The position numbers and the translations under genes were made by a program. Of a DNA stretch of 64,000 bases, positions 19,541 to 32,265 are shown piece after piece. The notes beneath the pieces are model-generated. The model made no database searches. It was given only the letters and a program-made list of their open reading frames with translations, and was not told where the DNA came from. Origin of the DNA: Micropterus salmoides (Eukaryota > Chordata > Actinopteri > Centrarchiformes > Centrarchidae); assembly GCF_014851395.1 (NCBI RefSeq), contig NW_024040040.1:22363000-22426999 (forward strand), written 5' to 3'. How positions within the stretch are numbered: the stretch's first letter is position 1; each line of letters begins with the position of its first letter.

Positions 19541-21240
19541 ATGGAGGACCGATCCTGACACAGTCAGAAATAAATACAGAAATAAATAAATGCTCAATAA
19601 ATAAATAAGCATCCAATTAAATACACAAAAAAATAAGTAAATAAATAAATGTAGGTAGTAATTAAATTATACAAGGAGACATAAATGTATATATTTTAAT
19701 TAGTGCCTTTACTTATTCACCTTTGTTATAATTACCTTATTTGTTTATTCAACTTTATTTATTACTAATTTTTTTAATGTATTTATTTATGTGTGTGTTT
19801 TAATATTTTTGTCTGTTTTATTCTTCCTTTGTATTTATTTACCTTATTTATTTTCACCCATGGTATTTATTTCTGCCTGTCTTAAATTTTTGTATGCATT
19901 TCTGCCTCATTATGCAAATGAGGAGGGGCTGTGTCTCAAGGGGTCATCTTCTCTGCTATTGGTGGACCAGTCAGACAGGAGAGCTCCTACTCTGCCTGCA
20001 GACATCAACGATCTTGCCCCTCACACAGTCAGATGGCTTCCTTCAGTGCGCTGAGGTGTTTAACAACTCTGAAGACAATACTACCAGCAATGTCTTCCTT
20101 CTCTTTTCACGTAGAAGCACCGACAGACAGTGCTTTCAGTTTGCTGCATGCATGGACACAGAACTGCGGTATAGGGAGAAGCACACGGTCAGCTGGCTGC
20201 AGCTAAATCTGGAGTGCACTCGTATTCAATTCTGTATGGTAAATTCAGTTTTAACGGAGCAGAGCGAGCTGACAGGCAGAGTTAGAGACTTTTTCTGTCT
20301 GTTTCTCTCTTTACAAAGACGCATGTTGCAGTCAGAGTCTTCTCTGAGATGCGAGCACGACATACAACACAATTTATCAAATTACACAACGGATATACAG
20401 TATGAAAATAAGATTGATTGGATTATACTCACAGGAAGTATAAAACCTCTTACATGGGTCTATTAAAAGTAAAGTAACACAAAAATGTCAGGGAAATTAC
20501 TTTACTTAGATTTAAGTACTGCAGTTGTACATTTGAAATACCTTCCTACCTTTCTGATAGGAAGCCTTCTTGAGGTGGTATAAAACATTTCTTCTTATAT
20601 TCTGATTTGAGTTGTGGACAACTATGACCACATGAATTAAAAAATTAAACATTTCACTGCCCAAGTCAGCTATAACACAAGTCTTGTTCATCAGACTACA
20701 TGCTGTACAGTATTTGTGGACAGATTTTGTCCCAGGATTTCTTATGCATTTCTTCTTCTTCGTTGCATGATTTAGAATAATAAGGTGAGAAATGGGTCTA
20801 TTCTGAGTTCATCCTGCACTGCAGCAGCTAATAAAGTCCATTTAATCCCAAAAACGCTTTTCTTTTAGGCAGGCTGGAGCAGAAAACAACTCACCTTTCT
20901 CAAGTTGTACAGTAATGTCACATGTGTATGAAGGTGGATCAAACAAGCTAATCTTAAATGTCAAAGTAGAGAGGAGCCTAGTAGGCCTATTTATTTTCAT
21001 TCATTACACAATATGAATAAGCTATGCAGACAGTTGTAAAGAAAGAACATCTTTTTCTTCTGTTCTCTACTTGTTATAGTTACACAGTATTAGGGGTGTG
21101 GGCTGTATTAAAAGTATCCACTGTTCTCCCATGCTCTAACACACAGTAACGATGAAATGTGTGCTGTTCTCACATTCTTCCTCTGTATGTACACATAAAC
21201 AACAAGGCAAGGAATTTATTTTATTGTTTGGGTACATTAT
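19541..21240 (+). repeat. Module B inside element A
   Basis: Starts TATGGAGGACCGATCCTGAC, followed by AAATAAAT-rich sequence, then a GC-richer part with an octamer ATGCAAAT (19912-19919) and inverted CCAAT (ATTGG, 19958-19962), and a 190-codon open frame at 19894-20466. Full or partial copies occur at 45,475-47,220 (minus) and 48,680-50,040 (plus), always next to the A-right segment. The frame is open in all three copies, but most visible differences between them change the amino acid, which argues against selection on that protein. Its flanks share about 65 bases (TTTACGTGCTTGATAACTCT and neighbours). Confidence 0.75.
19912..19962 (+). promoter_or_regulatory. Octamer plus inverted CCAAT, promoter-like
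   Basis: ATGCAAAT and ATTGG lie about 40 bases apart, followed by a G/C-richer stretch and an ATG in moderate context at about 20,033. The pair is conserved in the other B copies (octamer at 46786-46793 reversed and 48697-48704). Octamer plus CCAAT is a common arrangement in vertebrate promoters. No TATA box is evident. Confidence 0.35.
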
Positions 21241-21530
21241 TGTTCAGTGTACATGTCACATCTGAAACAAACTTTACGTGCTTGATAACTCTCCCACCCC
21301 GCAGACATCTACACGCCAATACCGATTTATATTCATAGCGGCAAGTGCTATGTAGCTCCACATAGGGGACACAGGAAGTGACATATAGCACATTCATGCG
21401 GCGTCGGAACCGCGTAGGAAATTCACAGCCGCACCGGCAGAGCTCCAGAATGTGCAACTCGGCCGGCTCACGCGCGGACGCGCTTACAAGTGCGAGGGCC
21501 CGCCCAACGCTGCTTGCAGCTTTAATTTTT
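21241..21530 (+). mobile_element. Element A right end
   Basis: GATAACTCTCCCACCCCGCA, then CATAGCGGCAAGTGCTATG, GAGGGCCCGCCC, the hairpin GCTGCTTGCAGC (21509-21520) and TTTAATT. It is the reverse complement of the left end at 15,449 and closes the A+B composite that began at 17,262. Confidence 0.85.
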
Positions 21531-21840
21531 TTTTTTTTTTTTTTCTGCAAAGTAGGCTCAAATGACATGGCCTAAACATCTCGAAAACTCACCAAAATTT
21601 GCAAACATGTCAGAACCGGTGAAAAATTTCGTATTCTACAAGTTTCGCACATGGGCGTTGCAAAATGACTCGCTAGCGCCACCTAGAAAATTGGAAAAAT
21701 TAGCCCCTCGTTCACGTTCAACCTACATGTACGAAATTTTCTGGGGACATGTATCATATCAAGACGCACAAAAAAGCCTCAAGAACCCATAGCCTAAAGT
21801 CAACAGGAAGTCGGCCATTTTGAATTTTACGGCCATTTTT
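21531..21840 (+). mobile_element. Second element A, left body without terminal module
   Basis: A T-run follows the previous element's TTTAATT directly, then TCTGCAAAGTAGGC and the same A-left segment. The TTAGGGCCC terminal module is absent, so two A elements are fused head to tail. The same junction type occurs at 50,331. Confidence 0.8.
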
Positions 21841-24800
21841 GGATGATTTACACACTTCGTACTTTAACGAACTCCTCCTAGGGATTTAGTCCGACCGACT
21901 TCAAATTTGTGCTGTGCCTTCTAAAGGCATTGAAGATGAAAAGTTGTGCTATTTGCGAGTTTTCGTCAATGGGTGTGTCCGTGGCGTGGCGTCAAAGATC
22001 AAGTCTTCGCCATGACACAGGAAGTTGTTGTAACTTCAGTGTACATGCTCACATCTGCACCAAACTGTACATGTAGGATGAGAGTCCCGCCCTGAACACA
22101 TGTACATGCTGACATTCACCCACAGTCATAGCGCCACCTGCTGGCAAAGGAAGACTTTTAACGAAGCAGCCCCCGCCGCACGTTTCACCTACGTGCACGA
22201 ATTTTCTGTGGTACGTGTATCTTGTCCAGACGCACAAAAAAGCCTCTTGGAGCGATGCCCTAAAATCAACAGGAAGTCGGCCATTTTGAATTTTACGTCA
22301 AATTTTGGATGATTTACACACTTCGTACTTTAACGAACTCCTCCTAGGGATTTAGTCCGACCGACTTCAAATTTGTGCTGTGCCTTCTAAAGGCATTGAA
22401 GATGAAAAGTTGTGCTATTTGCGAGTTTTCGTCAATGGGTGTGTCCGTGGCGTGGCGTCAAAGATCAAGTCTTCGCCATGACACAGGAAGTTGTTGTAAC
22501 TTCAGTGTACATGCTCACATCTGCACCAAACTGTACATGTAGGATGAGAGTCCCGCCCTGAACACATGTACATGCCGACATTCACCCACAGTCATAGCGC
22601 CACCTGCTGGCAACAGGAAGTGACTTTAACGAAGCAGCCCCCGCCGCACGTTTCACCTACGTGCACGAATTTTCTGTGGTACGTGTATCTTGTCCAGACG
22701 CACAAAAAAGTCTCTTGGAGCCATAGCCTAAACCCAACAGGAAGTCGGCCATTTTGAATTTTACGTCAAATTTTGGATGATTTACACACTTCGTACTTTA
22801 ACGAACTCCTCCTAGGGATTTAGTCCGACCGACTCAAATTTGCTGTGCCTTCTAAAGGCATTGAAGATGAAAAGTTGTGCTATTTGCGAGTTTTCGTCAA
22901 TGGGCGTGTCCGTGGCGTGGCGTCAAAGATCAAGTCTTCGCCATGACACGGAAGTTGTGTAACTTCAGTGTACATGCTCACATCTGGACCAAAGTGTACA
23001 TGTAGGATGAGAGTCCCGCCCTGAACACATGTACATGCCGACATTCACCCACAGTCATAGCGCCACCTGCTGGCAACAGGAAGTGACTTTTAACGAAGCA
23101 CCCCGCCGCACGTTTCACCTACGTGCACGAATTTTTGTGGTACGTGTATCTTGTCCAGACGCTCAAAAAAGTCTCTTGGAGCCATAGCCTAAACCCAACA
23201 GGAAGTCGGCCATTTTGAATTTTACGTCAAATTTTGGATGATTTACACACTTCGTACTTTAACGAACTCCTCCTAGGGATTTAGTCCGACCGACCTCAAA
23301 TTTGTGCTGTGCCTTCTAAAGACATTGATGATGAAAAGTTGTGCTATTTGCAAGTTTTCGACAATGGGCGTGTCCGTGGCGTGGCGTCAAAGATCAAGTC
23401 TTCGCCATGACACAGGAAGTTGTCGTAACTTCAGTGTACATGCTCACATCTGGACCAAAGTGTACAGGTAGGATGAGAGTCCCGCCCTGAACACATCTAC
23501 ATGCTGACATTCACCCACAGTCATAGCGCCACCTGCTGGCAACAGGAAGTGACTTTTAACGAACCAGCCCCCGCCGCACGTTTCACCTACGTGCACAAAT
23601 TTTCTGTGGTACGTGTATCTTGTCCAGACGAACAAAAAAGTCTCTGGAGCGATGCCCTGAAATCAACAGGAAGTCGGCCATTTTGAATTTTACGTCAAAT
23701 TTTGGATGATTTACACACTTCGTACTTTAACGAACTCCTCCTAGGGATTTAGTCCGACCGACCTCAAATTTCTGCTGTGCCGTCTAAAGACATTGACGAT
23801 GAAAAGTTGTGCTATTTGCAAGTTTTCGTCAATGGGCGTGACCATGGCGTGGCGTCAAAGATCAAGTCTTCGCCATGACACAGGAAGTTGTCGTAACTTC
23901 AGTGTACATGCTCACATCTGCACCAAACTGTACATGTAGGATGAGAGTCCCGCCTTGAACACATGTACATGCTGACATTCACCCACAGTCATAGCGCCAC
24001 CTGCTGGCAGAAGGAAGTTACTTTTAACGAAGCAGCCCCCGCCGCACGTTTCACCTACGTGCACGAATTTTCTGTGGTACTTGTACCTTGTCCAGACGCA
24101 TAAAAAAGCCTCTTGGAGCGATGCCCTAAAATCAACAGGAAGTCGGCCATTTTGAATTTTACGTCAAATTTTGGATGATTTACACACTTCGTACTTTAAC
24201 GAACTCCTCCTAGGGATTTAGTCCGACCGACTTCAAATTTGTGCTGTGCCTTCTAAAGGCATTGAAGATGAAAAGTTGTGCTATTTGCGAGTTTTCGTCA
24301 ATGGGTGTGTCCGTGGCGTGGCGTCAAAGATCAAGTCTTCGCCATGACACAGGAAGTTGTTGTAACTTCAGTGTACATGCTCACATCTGCACCAAACTGT
24401 ACATGTAGGATGAGAGTCCCGCCCTGAACACATGTACATGCCGACATTCACCCACAGTCATAGCGCCACCTGCTGGCAACAGGAAGTGACTTTTAACGAA
24501 GCAGCCCCCGCCGCACGTTTCACCTACGTGCACGAATTTTCTGTGGTACGTGTATCTTGTCCAGACGCACAAAAAAGCCTCTTGGAGCAATGCCCTAAAA
24601 CCAACAGGAAGTCGTCCATTTTGAATTTTACGTCAAATTTTGGATGATTTACACACTTCGTACTTTAACGAACTCCTCCTAGGGATTTAGTCCGACCGAC
24701 CTCAAATTTCTGCTGTGCCTTCTAAAGACATTGACGATGAAAAGTTGTGCTATTTGCAAGTTTTCGTCAATGGGCGTGATCATGGCGTGGCGTCAAAGAT

Positions 24801-27800
24801 CAAGTCTTCGCCACGACACAGGAAGTTGTCGTAACTTCAGTGTACATGCTCACATCTGCACCAAACTGTACATGTAGGATGAGAGTCCCGCCTTGAACAC
24901 ATGTACATGCTGACATTCACCCACAGTCATAGCGCCACCTGCTGGCAGAAGGAAGTTACTTTTAACGAAGCAGCCCCCGCCGCACGTTTCACCTACGTGC
25001 ACGAATTTTCTGTGGTACTTGTACCTTGTCCAGACGCATAAAAAAGCCTCTTGGAGCGATGCCCTAAAATCAACAGGAAGTCGGCCATTTTGAATTTTAC
25101 GTCAAATTTTGGATGATTTACACACTTCGTACTTTAACGAACTCCTCCTAGGGATTTAGTCCGACCGACTTCAAATTTGTGCTGTGCCTTCTAAAGGCAT
25201 TGAAGATGAAAAGTTGTGCTATTTGCGAGTTTTCGTCAGTGGGTGTGTCCGTGGCGTGGCGTCAAAGATCAAGTCTTCGCCATGACACAGGAAGTTGTTG
25301 TAACTTCAGTGTACATGCTCACATCTGCACCAAACTGTACATGTAGGATGAGAGTCCCGCCCTGAACACATGTACATGCCGACATTCACCCACAGTCATA
25401 GCGCCACCTGCTGGCAACAGGAAGTGACTTTTAACGAAGCAGCCCCCGCCGCACGTTTCACCTACGTGCACAAATTTTCTGTGGTACGTGTATCTTGTCC
25501 AGACGCACAAAAAAGCCTCTTGGAGCAATGCCCTAAAACCAACAGGAAGTCGTCCATTTTGAATTTTACGTCAAATTTTGGATGATTTACACACTTCGTA
25601 CTTTAACGAACTCCTCCTAGGGATTTAGTCCGACCGACCTCAAATTTCTGCTGTGCCTTCTAAAGACATTGACGATGAAAAGTTGTGCTATTTGCAAGTT
25701 TTCGTCAATGGGCGTGATCATGGCGTGGCGTCAAAGATCAAGTCTTCGCCATGACACAGGAAGTTGTCGTAACTTCAGTGTACATGCTCACATCTGCACC
25801 AAACTGTACATGTAGGATGAGAGTCCCGCCTTGAACACATGTACATGCTGACATTCACCCACAGTCATAGCGCCACCTGCTGGCAATAGAAAGTGACCTT
25901 TAACGAAGCAGCCCCCGCCGCATGTTTCACCTACGTGCACGAATTTTCTGTGGTACGTGTATCTTGTCCAGACGCACAAAAAAGTCTCTTGGAGACATAG
26001 CCTAAACCCAACAGGAAGTCGGCCATTTTGAATTTTACGTCAAATTTTGGATGATTTACACACTTCGTACTTTAACGAACTCCTCCTAGGGATTTAGTCC
26101 GACCGACCTCAAATTTGTGCTGTGCCTTCTAAAGACATTGATGATGAAAAGTTGTGCTATTTGCAAGTTTTCGACAATGGGCGTGTCCGTGGCGTGGCGT
26201 CAAAGATCAAGTCTTCGCCATGACACAGGAAGTTGTCGTAACTTCAGTGTACATGCTCACATCTGGACCAAAGTGTACAGGTAGGATGAGAGTCCCGCCC
26301 TGAACACATCTACATGCTGACATTCACCCACAGTCATAGCGCCACCTGCTGGCAACAGGAAGTGACTTTTAACGAACCAGCCCCCGCCGCACGTTTCACC
26401 TACGTGCACAAATTTTCTGTGGTACGTGTATCTTGTCCAGACGAACAAAAAAGTCTCTGGAGCGATGCCCTGAAATCAACAGGAAGTCGGCCATTTTGAA
26501 TTTTACGTCAAATTTTGGATGATTTACACACTTCGTACTTTAACGAACTCCTCCTAGGGATTTAGTCCGACCGACCTCAAATTTCTGCTGTGCCGTCTAA
26601 AGACATTGACGATGAAAAGTTGTGCTATTTGCAAGTTTTCGTCAATGGGCGTGACCATGGCGTGGCGTCAAAGATCAAGTCTTCGCCATGACACAGGAAG
26701 TTGTCGTAACTTCAGTGTACATGCTCACATCTGCACCAAACTGTACATGTAGGATGAGAGTCCCGCCTTGAACACATGTACATGCTGACATTCACCCACA
26801 GTCATAGCGCCACCTGCTGGCAGAAGGAAGTTACTTTTAACGAAGCAGCCCCCGCCGCACGTTTCACCTACGTGCACGAATTTTCTGTGGTACTTGTACC
26901 TTGTCCAGACGCATAAAAAAGTCTCTTGGAGCCATAGCCTAAACCCAACAGGAAGTCGGCCATTTTGAATTTTACGTCAAATTTTGGATGATTTACACAC
27001 TTCGTACTTTAACGAACTCCTCCTAGGGATTTAGTCCGACCGACTTCAAATTTGTGCTGTGCCTTCTAAAGGCATTGAAGATGAAAAGTTGTGCTATTTG
27101 CGAGTTTTCGTCAATGGGTGTGTCCGTGGCGTGGCGTCAAAGATCAAGTCTTCGCCATGACACAGGAAGTTGTTGTAACTTCAGTGTACATGCTCACATC
27201 TGCACCAAACTGTACATGTAGGATGAGAGTCCCGCCCTGAACACATGTACATGCCGACATTCACCCACAGTCATAGCGCCACCTGCTGGCAACAGGAAGT
27301 GACTTTTAACGAAGCAGCCCCCGCCGCACGTTTCACCTACGTGCACGAATTTTCTGTGGTACGTGTATCTTGTCCAGACGCACAAAAAAGCCTCTTGGAG
27401 CAATGCCCTAAAACCAACAGGAAGTCGTCCATTTTGAATTTTACGTCAAATTTTGGATGATTTACACACTTCGTACTTTAACGAACTCCTCCTAGGGATT
27501 TAGTCCGACCGACCTCAAATTTCTGCTGTGCCTTCTAAAGACATTGACGATGAAAAGTTGTGCTATTTGCAAGTTTTCGTCAATGGGCGTGATCATGGCG
27601 TGGCGTCAAAGATCAAGTCTTCGCCACGACACAGGAAGTTGTCGTAACTTCAGTGTACATGCTCACATCTGCACCAAACTGTACATGTAGGATGAGAGTC
27701 CCGCCTTGAACACATGTACATGCTGACATTCACCCACAGTCATAGCGCCACCTGCTGGCAGAAGGAAGTTACTTTTAACGAAGCAGCCCCCGCCGCACGT

Positions 27801-30800
27801 TTCACCTACGTGCACGAATTTTCTGTGGTACTTGTACCTTGTCCAGACGCATAAAAAAGCCTCTTGGAGCGATGCCCTAAAATCAACAGGAAGTCGGCCA
27901 TTTTGAATTTTACGTCAAATTTTGGATGATTTACACACTTCGTACTTTAACGAACTCCTCCTAGGGATTTAGTCCGACCGACTTCAAATTTGTGCTGTGC
28001 CTTCTAAAGGCATTGAAGATGAAAAGTTGTGCTATTTGCGAGTTTTCGTCAGTGGGTGTGTCCGTGGCGTGGCGTCAAAGATCAAGTCTTCGCCATGACA
28101 CAGGAAGTTGTTGTAACTTCAGTGTACATGCTCACATCTGCACCAAACTGTACATGTAGGATGAGAGTCCCGCCCTGAACACATGTACATGCCGACATTC
28201 ACCCACAGTCATAGCGCCACCTGCTGGCAACAGGAAGTGACTTTTAACGAAGCAGCCCCCGCCGCACGTTTCACCTACGTGCACAAATTTTCTGTGGTAC
28301 GTGTATCTTGTCCAGACGCACAAAAAAGCCTCTTGGAGCAATGCCCTAAAACCAACAGGAAGTCGTCCATTTTGAATTTTACGTCAAATTTTGGATGATT
28401 TACACACTTCGTACTTTAACGAACTCCTCCTAGGGATTTAGTCCGACCGACCTCAAATTTCTGCTGTGCCTTCTAAAGACATTGACGATGAAAAGTTGTG
28501 CTATTTGCAAGTTTTCGTCAATGGGCGTGATCATGGCGTGGCGTCAAAGATCAAGTCTTCGCCATGACACAGGAAGTTGTCGTAACTTCAGTGTACATGC
28601 TCACATCTGCACCAAACTGTACATGTAGGATGAGAGTCCCGCCTTGAACACATGTACATGCTGACATTCACCCACAGTCATAGCGCCACCTGCTGGCAAT
28701 AGAAAGTGACCTTTAACGAAGCAGCCCCCGCCGCATGTTTCACCTACGTGCACGAATTTTCTGTGGTACGTGTATCTTGTCCAGACGCACAAAAAAGTCT
28801 CTTGGAGACATAGCCTAAACCCAACAGGAAGTCGGCCATTTTGAATTTTACGTCAAATTTTGGATGATTTACACACTTCGTACTTTAACGAACTCCTCCT
28901 AGGGATTTAGTCCGACCGACCTCAAATTTGTGCTGTGCCTTCTAAAGACATTGATGATGAAAAGTTGTGCTATTTGCAAGTTTTCGACAATGGGCGTGTC
29001 CGTGGCGTGGCGTCAAAGATCAAGTCTTCGCCATGACACAGGAAGTTGTCGTAACTTCAGTGTACATGCTCACATCTGGACCAAAGTGTACAGGTAGGAT
29101 GAGAGTCCCGCCCTGAACACATCTACATGCTGACATTCACCCACAGTCATAGCGCCACCTGCTGGCAACAGGAAGTGACTTTTAACGAACCAGCCCCCGC
29201 CGCACGTTTCACCTACGTGCACAAATTTTCTGTGGTACGTGTATCTTGTCCAGACGAACAAAAAAGTCTCTGGGAGCGATGCCCTGAAATCAACAGGAAG
29301 TCGGCCATTTTGAATTTTACGTCAAATTTTGGATGATTTACACACTTCGTACTTTAACGAACTCCTCCTAGGGATTTAGTCCGACCGACCTCAAATTTCT
29401 GCTGTGCCGTCTAAAGACATTGACGATGAAAAGTTGTGCTATTTGCAAGTTTTCGTCAATGGGCGTGACCATGGCGTGGCGTCAAAGATCAAGTCTTCGC
29501 CATGACACAGGAAGTTGTCGTAACTTCAGTGTACATGCTCACATCTGCACCAAACTGTACATGTAGGATGAGAGTCCCGCCTTGAACACATGTACATGCT
29601 GACATTCACCCACAGTCATAGCGCCACCTGCTGGCAGAAGGAAGTTACTTTTAACGAAGCAGCCCCCGCCGCACGTTTCACCTACGTGCACGAATTTTCT
29701 GTGGTACTTGTACCTTGTCCAGACGCATAAAAAAGTCTCTTGGAGCCATAGCCTAAACCCAACAGGAAGTCGGCCATTTTGAATTTTACGTCAAATTTTG
29801 GATGATTTACACACTTCGTACTTTAACGAACTCCTCCTAGGGATTTAGTCCGACCGACTTCAAATTTGTGCTGTGCCTTCTAAAGGCATTGAAGATGAAA
29901 AGTTGTGCTATTTGCGAGTTTTCGTCAGTGGGTGTGTCCGTGGCGTGGCGTCAAAGATCAAGTCTTCGCCATGACACAGGAAGTTGTTGTAACTTCAGTG
30001 TACATGCTCACATCTGCACCAAACTGTACATGTAGGATGAGAGTCCCGCCCTGAACACATGTACATGCCGACATTCACCCACAGTCATAGCGCCACCTGC
30101 TGGCAACAGGAAGTGACTTTTAACGAAGCAGCCCCCGCCGCACGTTTCACCTACGTGCACAAATTTTCTGTGGTACGTGTATCTTGTCCAGACGCACAAA
30201 AAAGCCTCTTGGAGCAATGCCCTAAAACCAACAGGAAGTCGTCCATTTTGAATTTTACGTCAAATTTTGGATGATTTACACACTTCGTACTTTAACGAAC
30301 TCCTCCTAGGGATTTAGTCCGACCGACCTCAAATTTCTGCTGTGCCTTCTAAAGACATTGACGATGAAAAGTTGTGCTATTTGCAAGTTTTCGTCAATGG
30401 GCGTGATCATGGCGTGGCGTCAAAGATCAAGTCTTCGCCATGACACAGGAAGTTGTCGTAACTTCAGTGTACATGCTCACATCTGCACCAAACTGTACAT
30501 GTAGGATGAGAGTCCCGCCTTGAACACATGTACATGCTGACATTCACCCACAGTCATAGCGCCACCTGCTGGCAGAAGGAAGTTACTTTTAACGAAGCAG
30601 CCCCCGCCGCACGTTTCACCTACGTGCACGAATTTTCTGTGGTACTTGTACCTTGTCCAGACGCATAAAAAAGCCTCTTGGAGCGATGCCCTAAAATCAA
30701 CAGGAAGTCGGCCATTTTGAATTTTACGTCAAATTTTGGATGATTTACACACTTCGTACTTTAACGAACTCCTCCTAGGGATTTAGTCCGACCGACTTCA

Positions 30801-32265
30801 AATTTGTGCTGTGCCTTCTAAAGGCATTGAAGATGAAAAGTTGTGCTATTTGCGAGTTTTCGTCAGTGGGTGTGTCCGTGGCGTGGCGTCAAAGATCAAG
30901 TCTTCGCCATGACACAGGAAGTTGTTGTAACTTCAGTGTACATGCTCACATCTGCACCAAACTGTACATGTAGGATGAGAGTCCCGCCCTGAACACATGT
31001 ACATGCCGACATTCACCCACAGTCATAGCGCCACCTGCTGGCAACAGGAAGTGACTTTTAACGAAGCAGCCCCCGCCGCACGTTTCACCTACGTGCACAA
31101 ATTTTCTGTGGTACGTGTATCTTGTCCAGACGCACAAAAAAGCCTCTTGGAGCAATGCCCTAAAACCAACAGGAAGTCGTCCATTTTGAATTTTACGTCA
31201 AATTTTGGATGATTTACACACTTCGTACTTTAACGAACTCCTCCTAGGGATTTAGTCCGACCGACCTCAAATTTCTGCTGTGCCTTCTAAAGACATTGAC
31301 GATGAAAAGTTGTGCTATTTGCAAGTTTTCGTCAATGGGCGTGATCATGGCGTGGCGTCAAAGATCAAGTCTTCGCCATGACACAGGAAGTTGTCGTAAC
31401 TTCAGTGTACATGCTCACATCTGCACCAAACTGTACATGTAGGATGAGAGTCCCGCCTTGAACACATGTACATGCTGACATTCACCCACAGTCATAGCGC
31501 CACCTGCTGGCAGAAGGAAGTTACTTTTAACGAAGCAGCCCCCGCCGCACGTTTCACCTACGTGCACGAATTTTCTGTGGTACTTGTACCTTGTCCAGAC
31601 GCATAAAAAAGCCTCTTGGAGCGATGCCCTAAAATCAACAGGAAGTCGGCCATTTTGAATTTTACGTCAAATTTTGGATGATTTACACACTTCGTACTTT
31701 AACGAACTCCTCCTAGGGATTTAGTCCGACCGACTTCAAATTTGTGCTGTGCCTTCTAAAGGCATTGAAGATGAAAAGTTGTGCTATTTGCGAGTTTTCG
31801 TCAGTGGGTGTGTCCGTGGCGTGGCGTCAAAGATCAAGTCTTCGCCATGACACAGGAAGTTGTTGTAACTTCAGTGTACATGCTCACATCTGCACCAAAC
31901 TGTACATGTAGGATGAGAGTCCCGCCCTGAACACATGTACATGCCGACATTCACCCACAGTCATAGCGCCACCTGCTGGCAACAGGAAGTGACTTTTAAC
32001 GAAGCAGCCCCCGCCGCACGTTTCACCTACGTGCACGAATTTTCTGTGGTACGTGTATCTTATCCAGACGCACAAAAAAGCCTCTTGGAGCAATGCCCTA
32101 AAACCAACAGGAAGTCGTCCATTTTGAATTTTACGTCAAATTTTGGATGATTTACACACTTCGTACTTTAACGAACTCCTCCTAGGGATTTAGTCCAACC
32201 GACCTCAAATTTCTGCTGTGCCTTCTAAAGGCATTGAAGATGAAAAGTTGTGCTATTTGCAAGTT
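21841..32265 (+). repeat. 469-bp tandem array (about 22 units) within element A
   Basis: Unit landmarks in order: CAACAGGAAGTCGGCCATTT, TTTACACACTTCGTACTTTA, CGAACTCCTCCTAGGGATTT, GCTGTGCCTTCTAAAG, GGCGTGGCGTCAAAGATCAA, ACAGGAAGTTGT, TTCAGTGTACATGCTCACAT, GTACATGCTGACATTCACCC, ATAGCGCCACCTGCTGGCA, GAAGCAGCCCCCGCCGCACG. Units differ by a few percent at most. The array ends abruptly at about 32,265 against an L2 LINE fragment, so this A element has no right end. The 60-71-residue frames in each unit on both strands are repeat shadows. Confidence 0.95.
23444..32160 (+). repeat. Higher-order repeat: 2813-bp hexamer, then 938-bp dimer
   Basis: Diagnostic variants recur every 2813 bases (6 x 469): ACAGGTAGGATGAGAG at about 23,464, 26,277 and 29,090; CGCCACGACACAGG near 24,810 and 27,624; GGCAATAGAAAGTGACC near 25,880 and 28,695. 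From about 30,000 the period becomes 938 (2 x 469), with matching units at about 30,008, 30,946 and 31,884. Copies of the hexamer are almost identical, so the expansion is recent. Confidence 0.9.

Noticed and set aside
19894..20466. 190-codon frame in module B as a real gene
   Set aside because: Open in all three copies, but most visible differences among copies are amino-acid changes (for example Asn/His, Arg/Trp, Gln/Pro, Leu/Pro), so there is no sign of protein-level selection.
18100..32200. Dozens of 60-71-residue frames on both strands in the 469-bp array
   Set aside because: They recur once per unit on both strands at fixed offsets, break with single-base indels in some units, and show no domain. 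They are repeat shadows, not genes.
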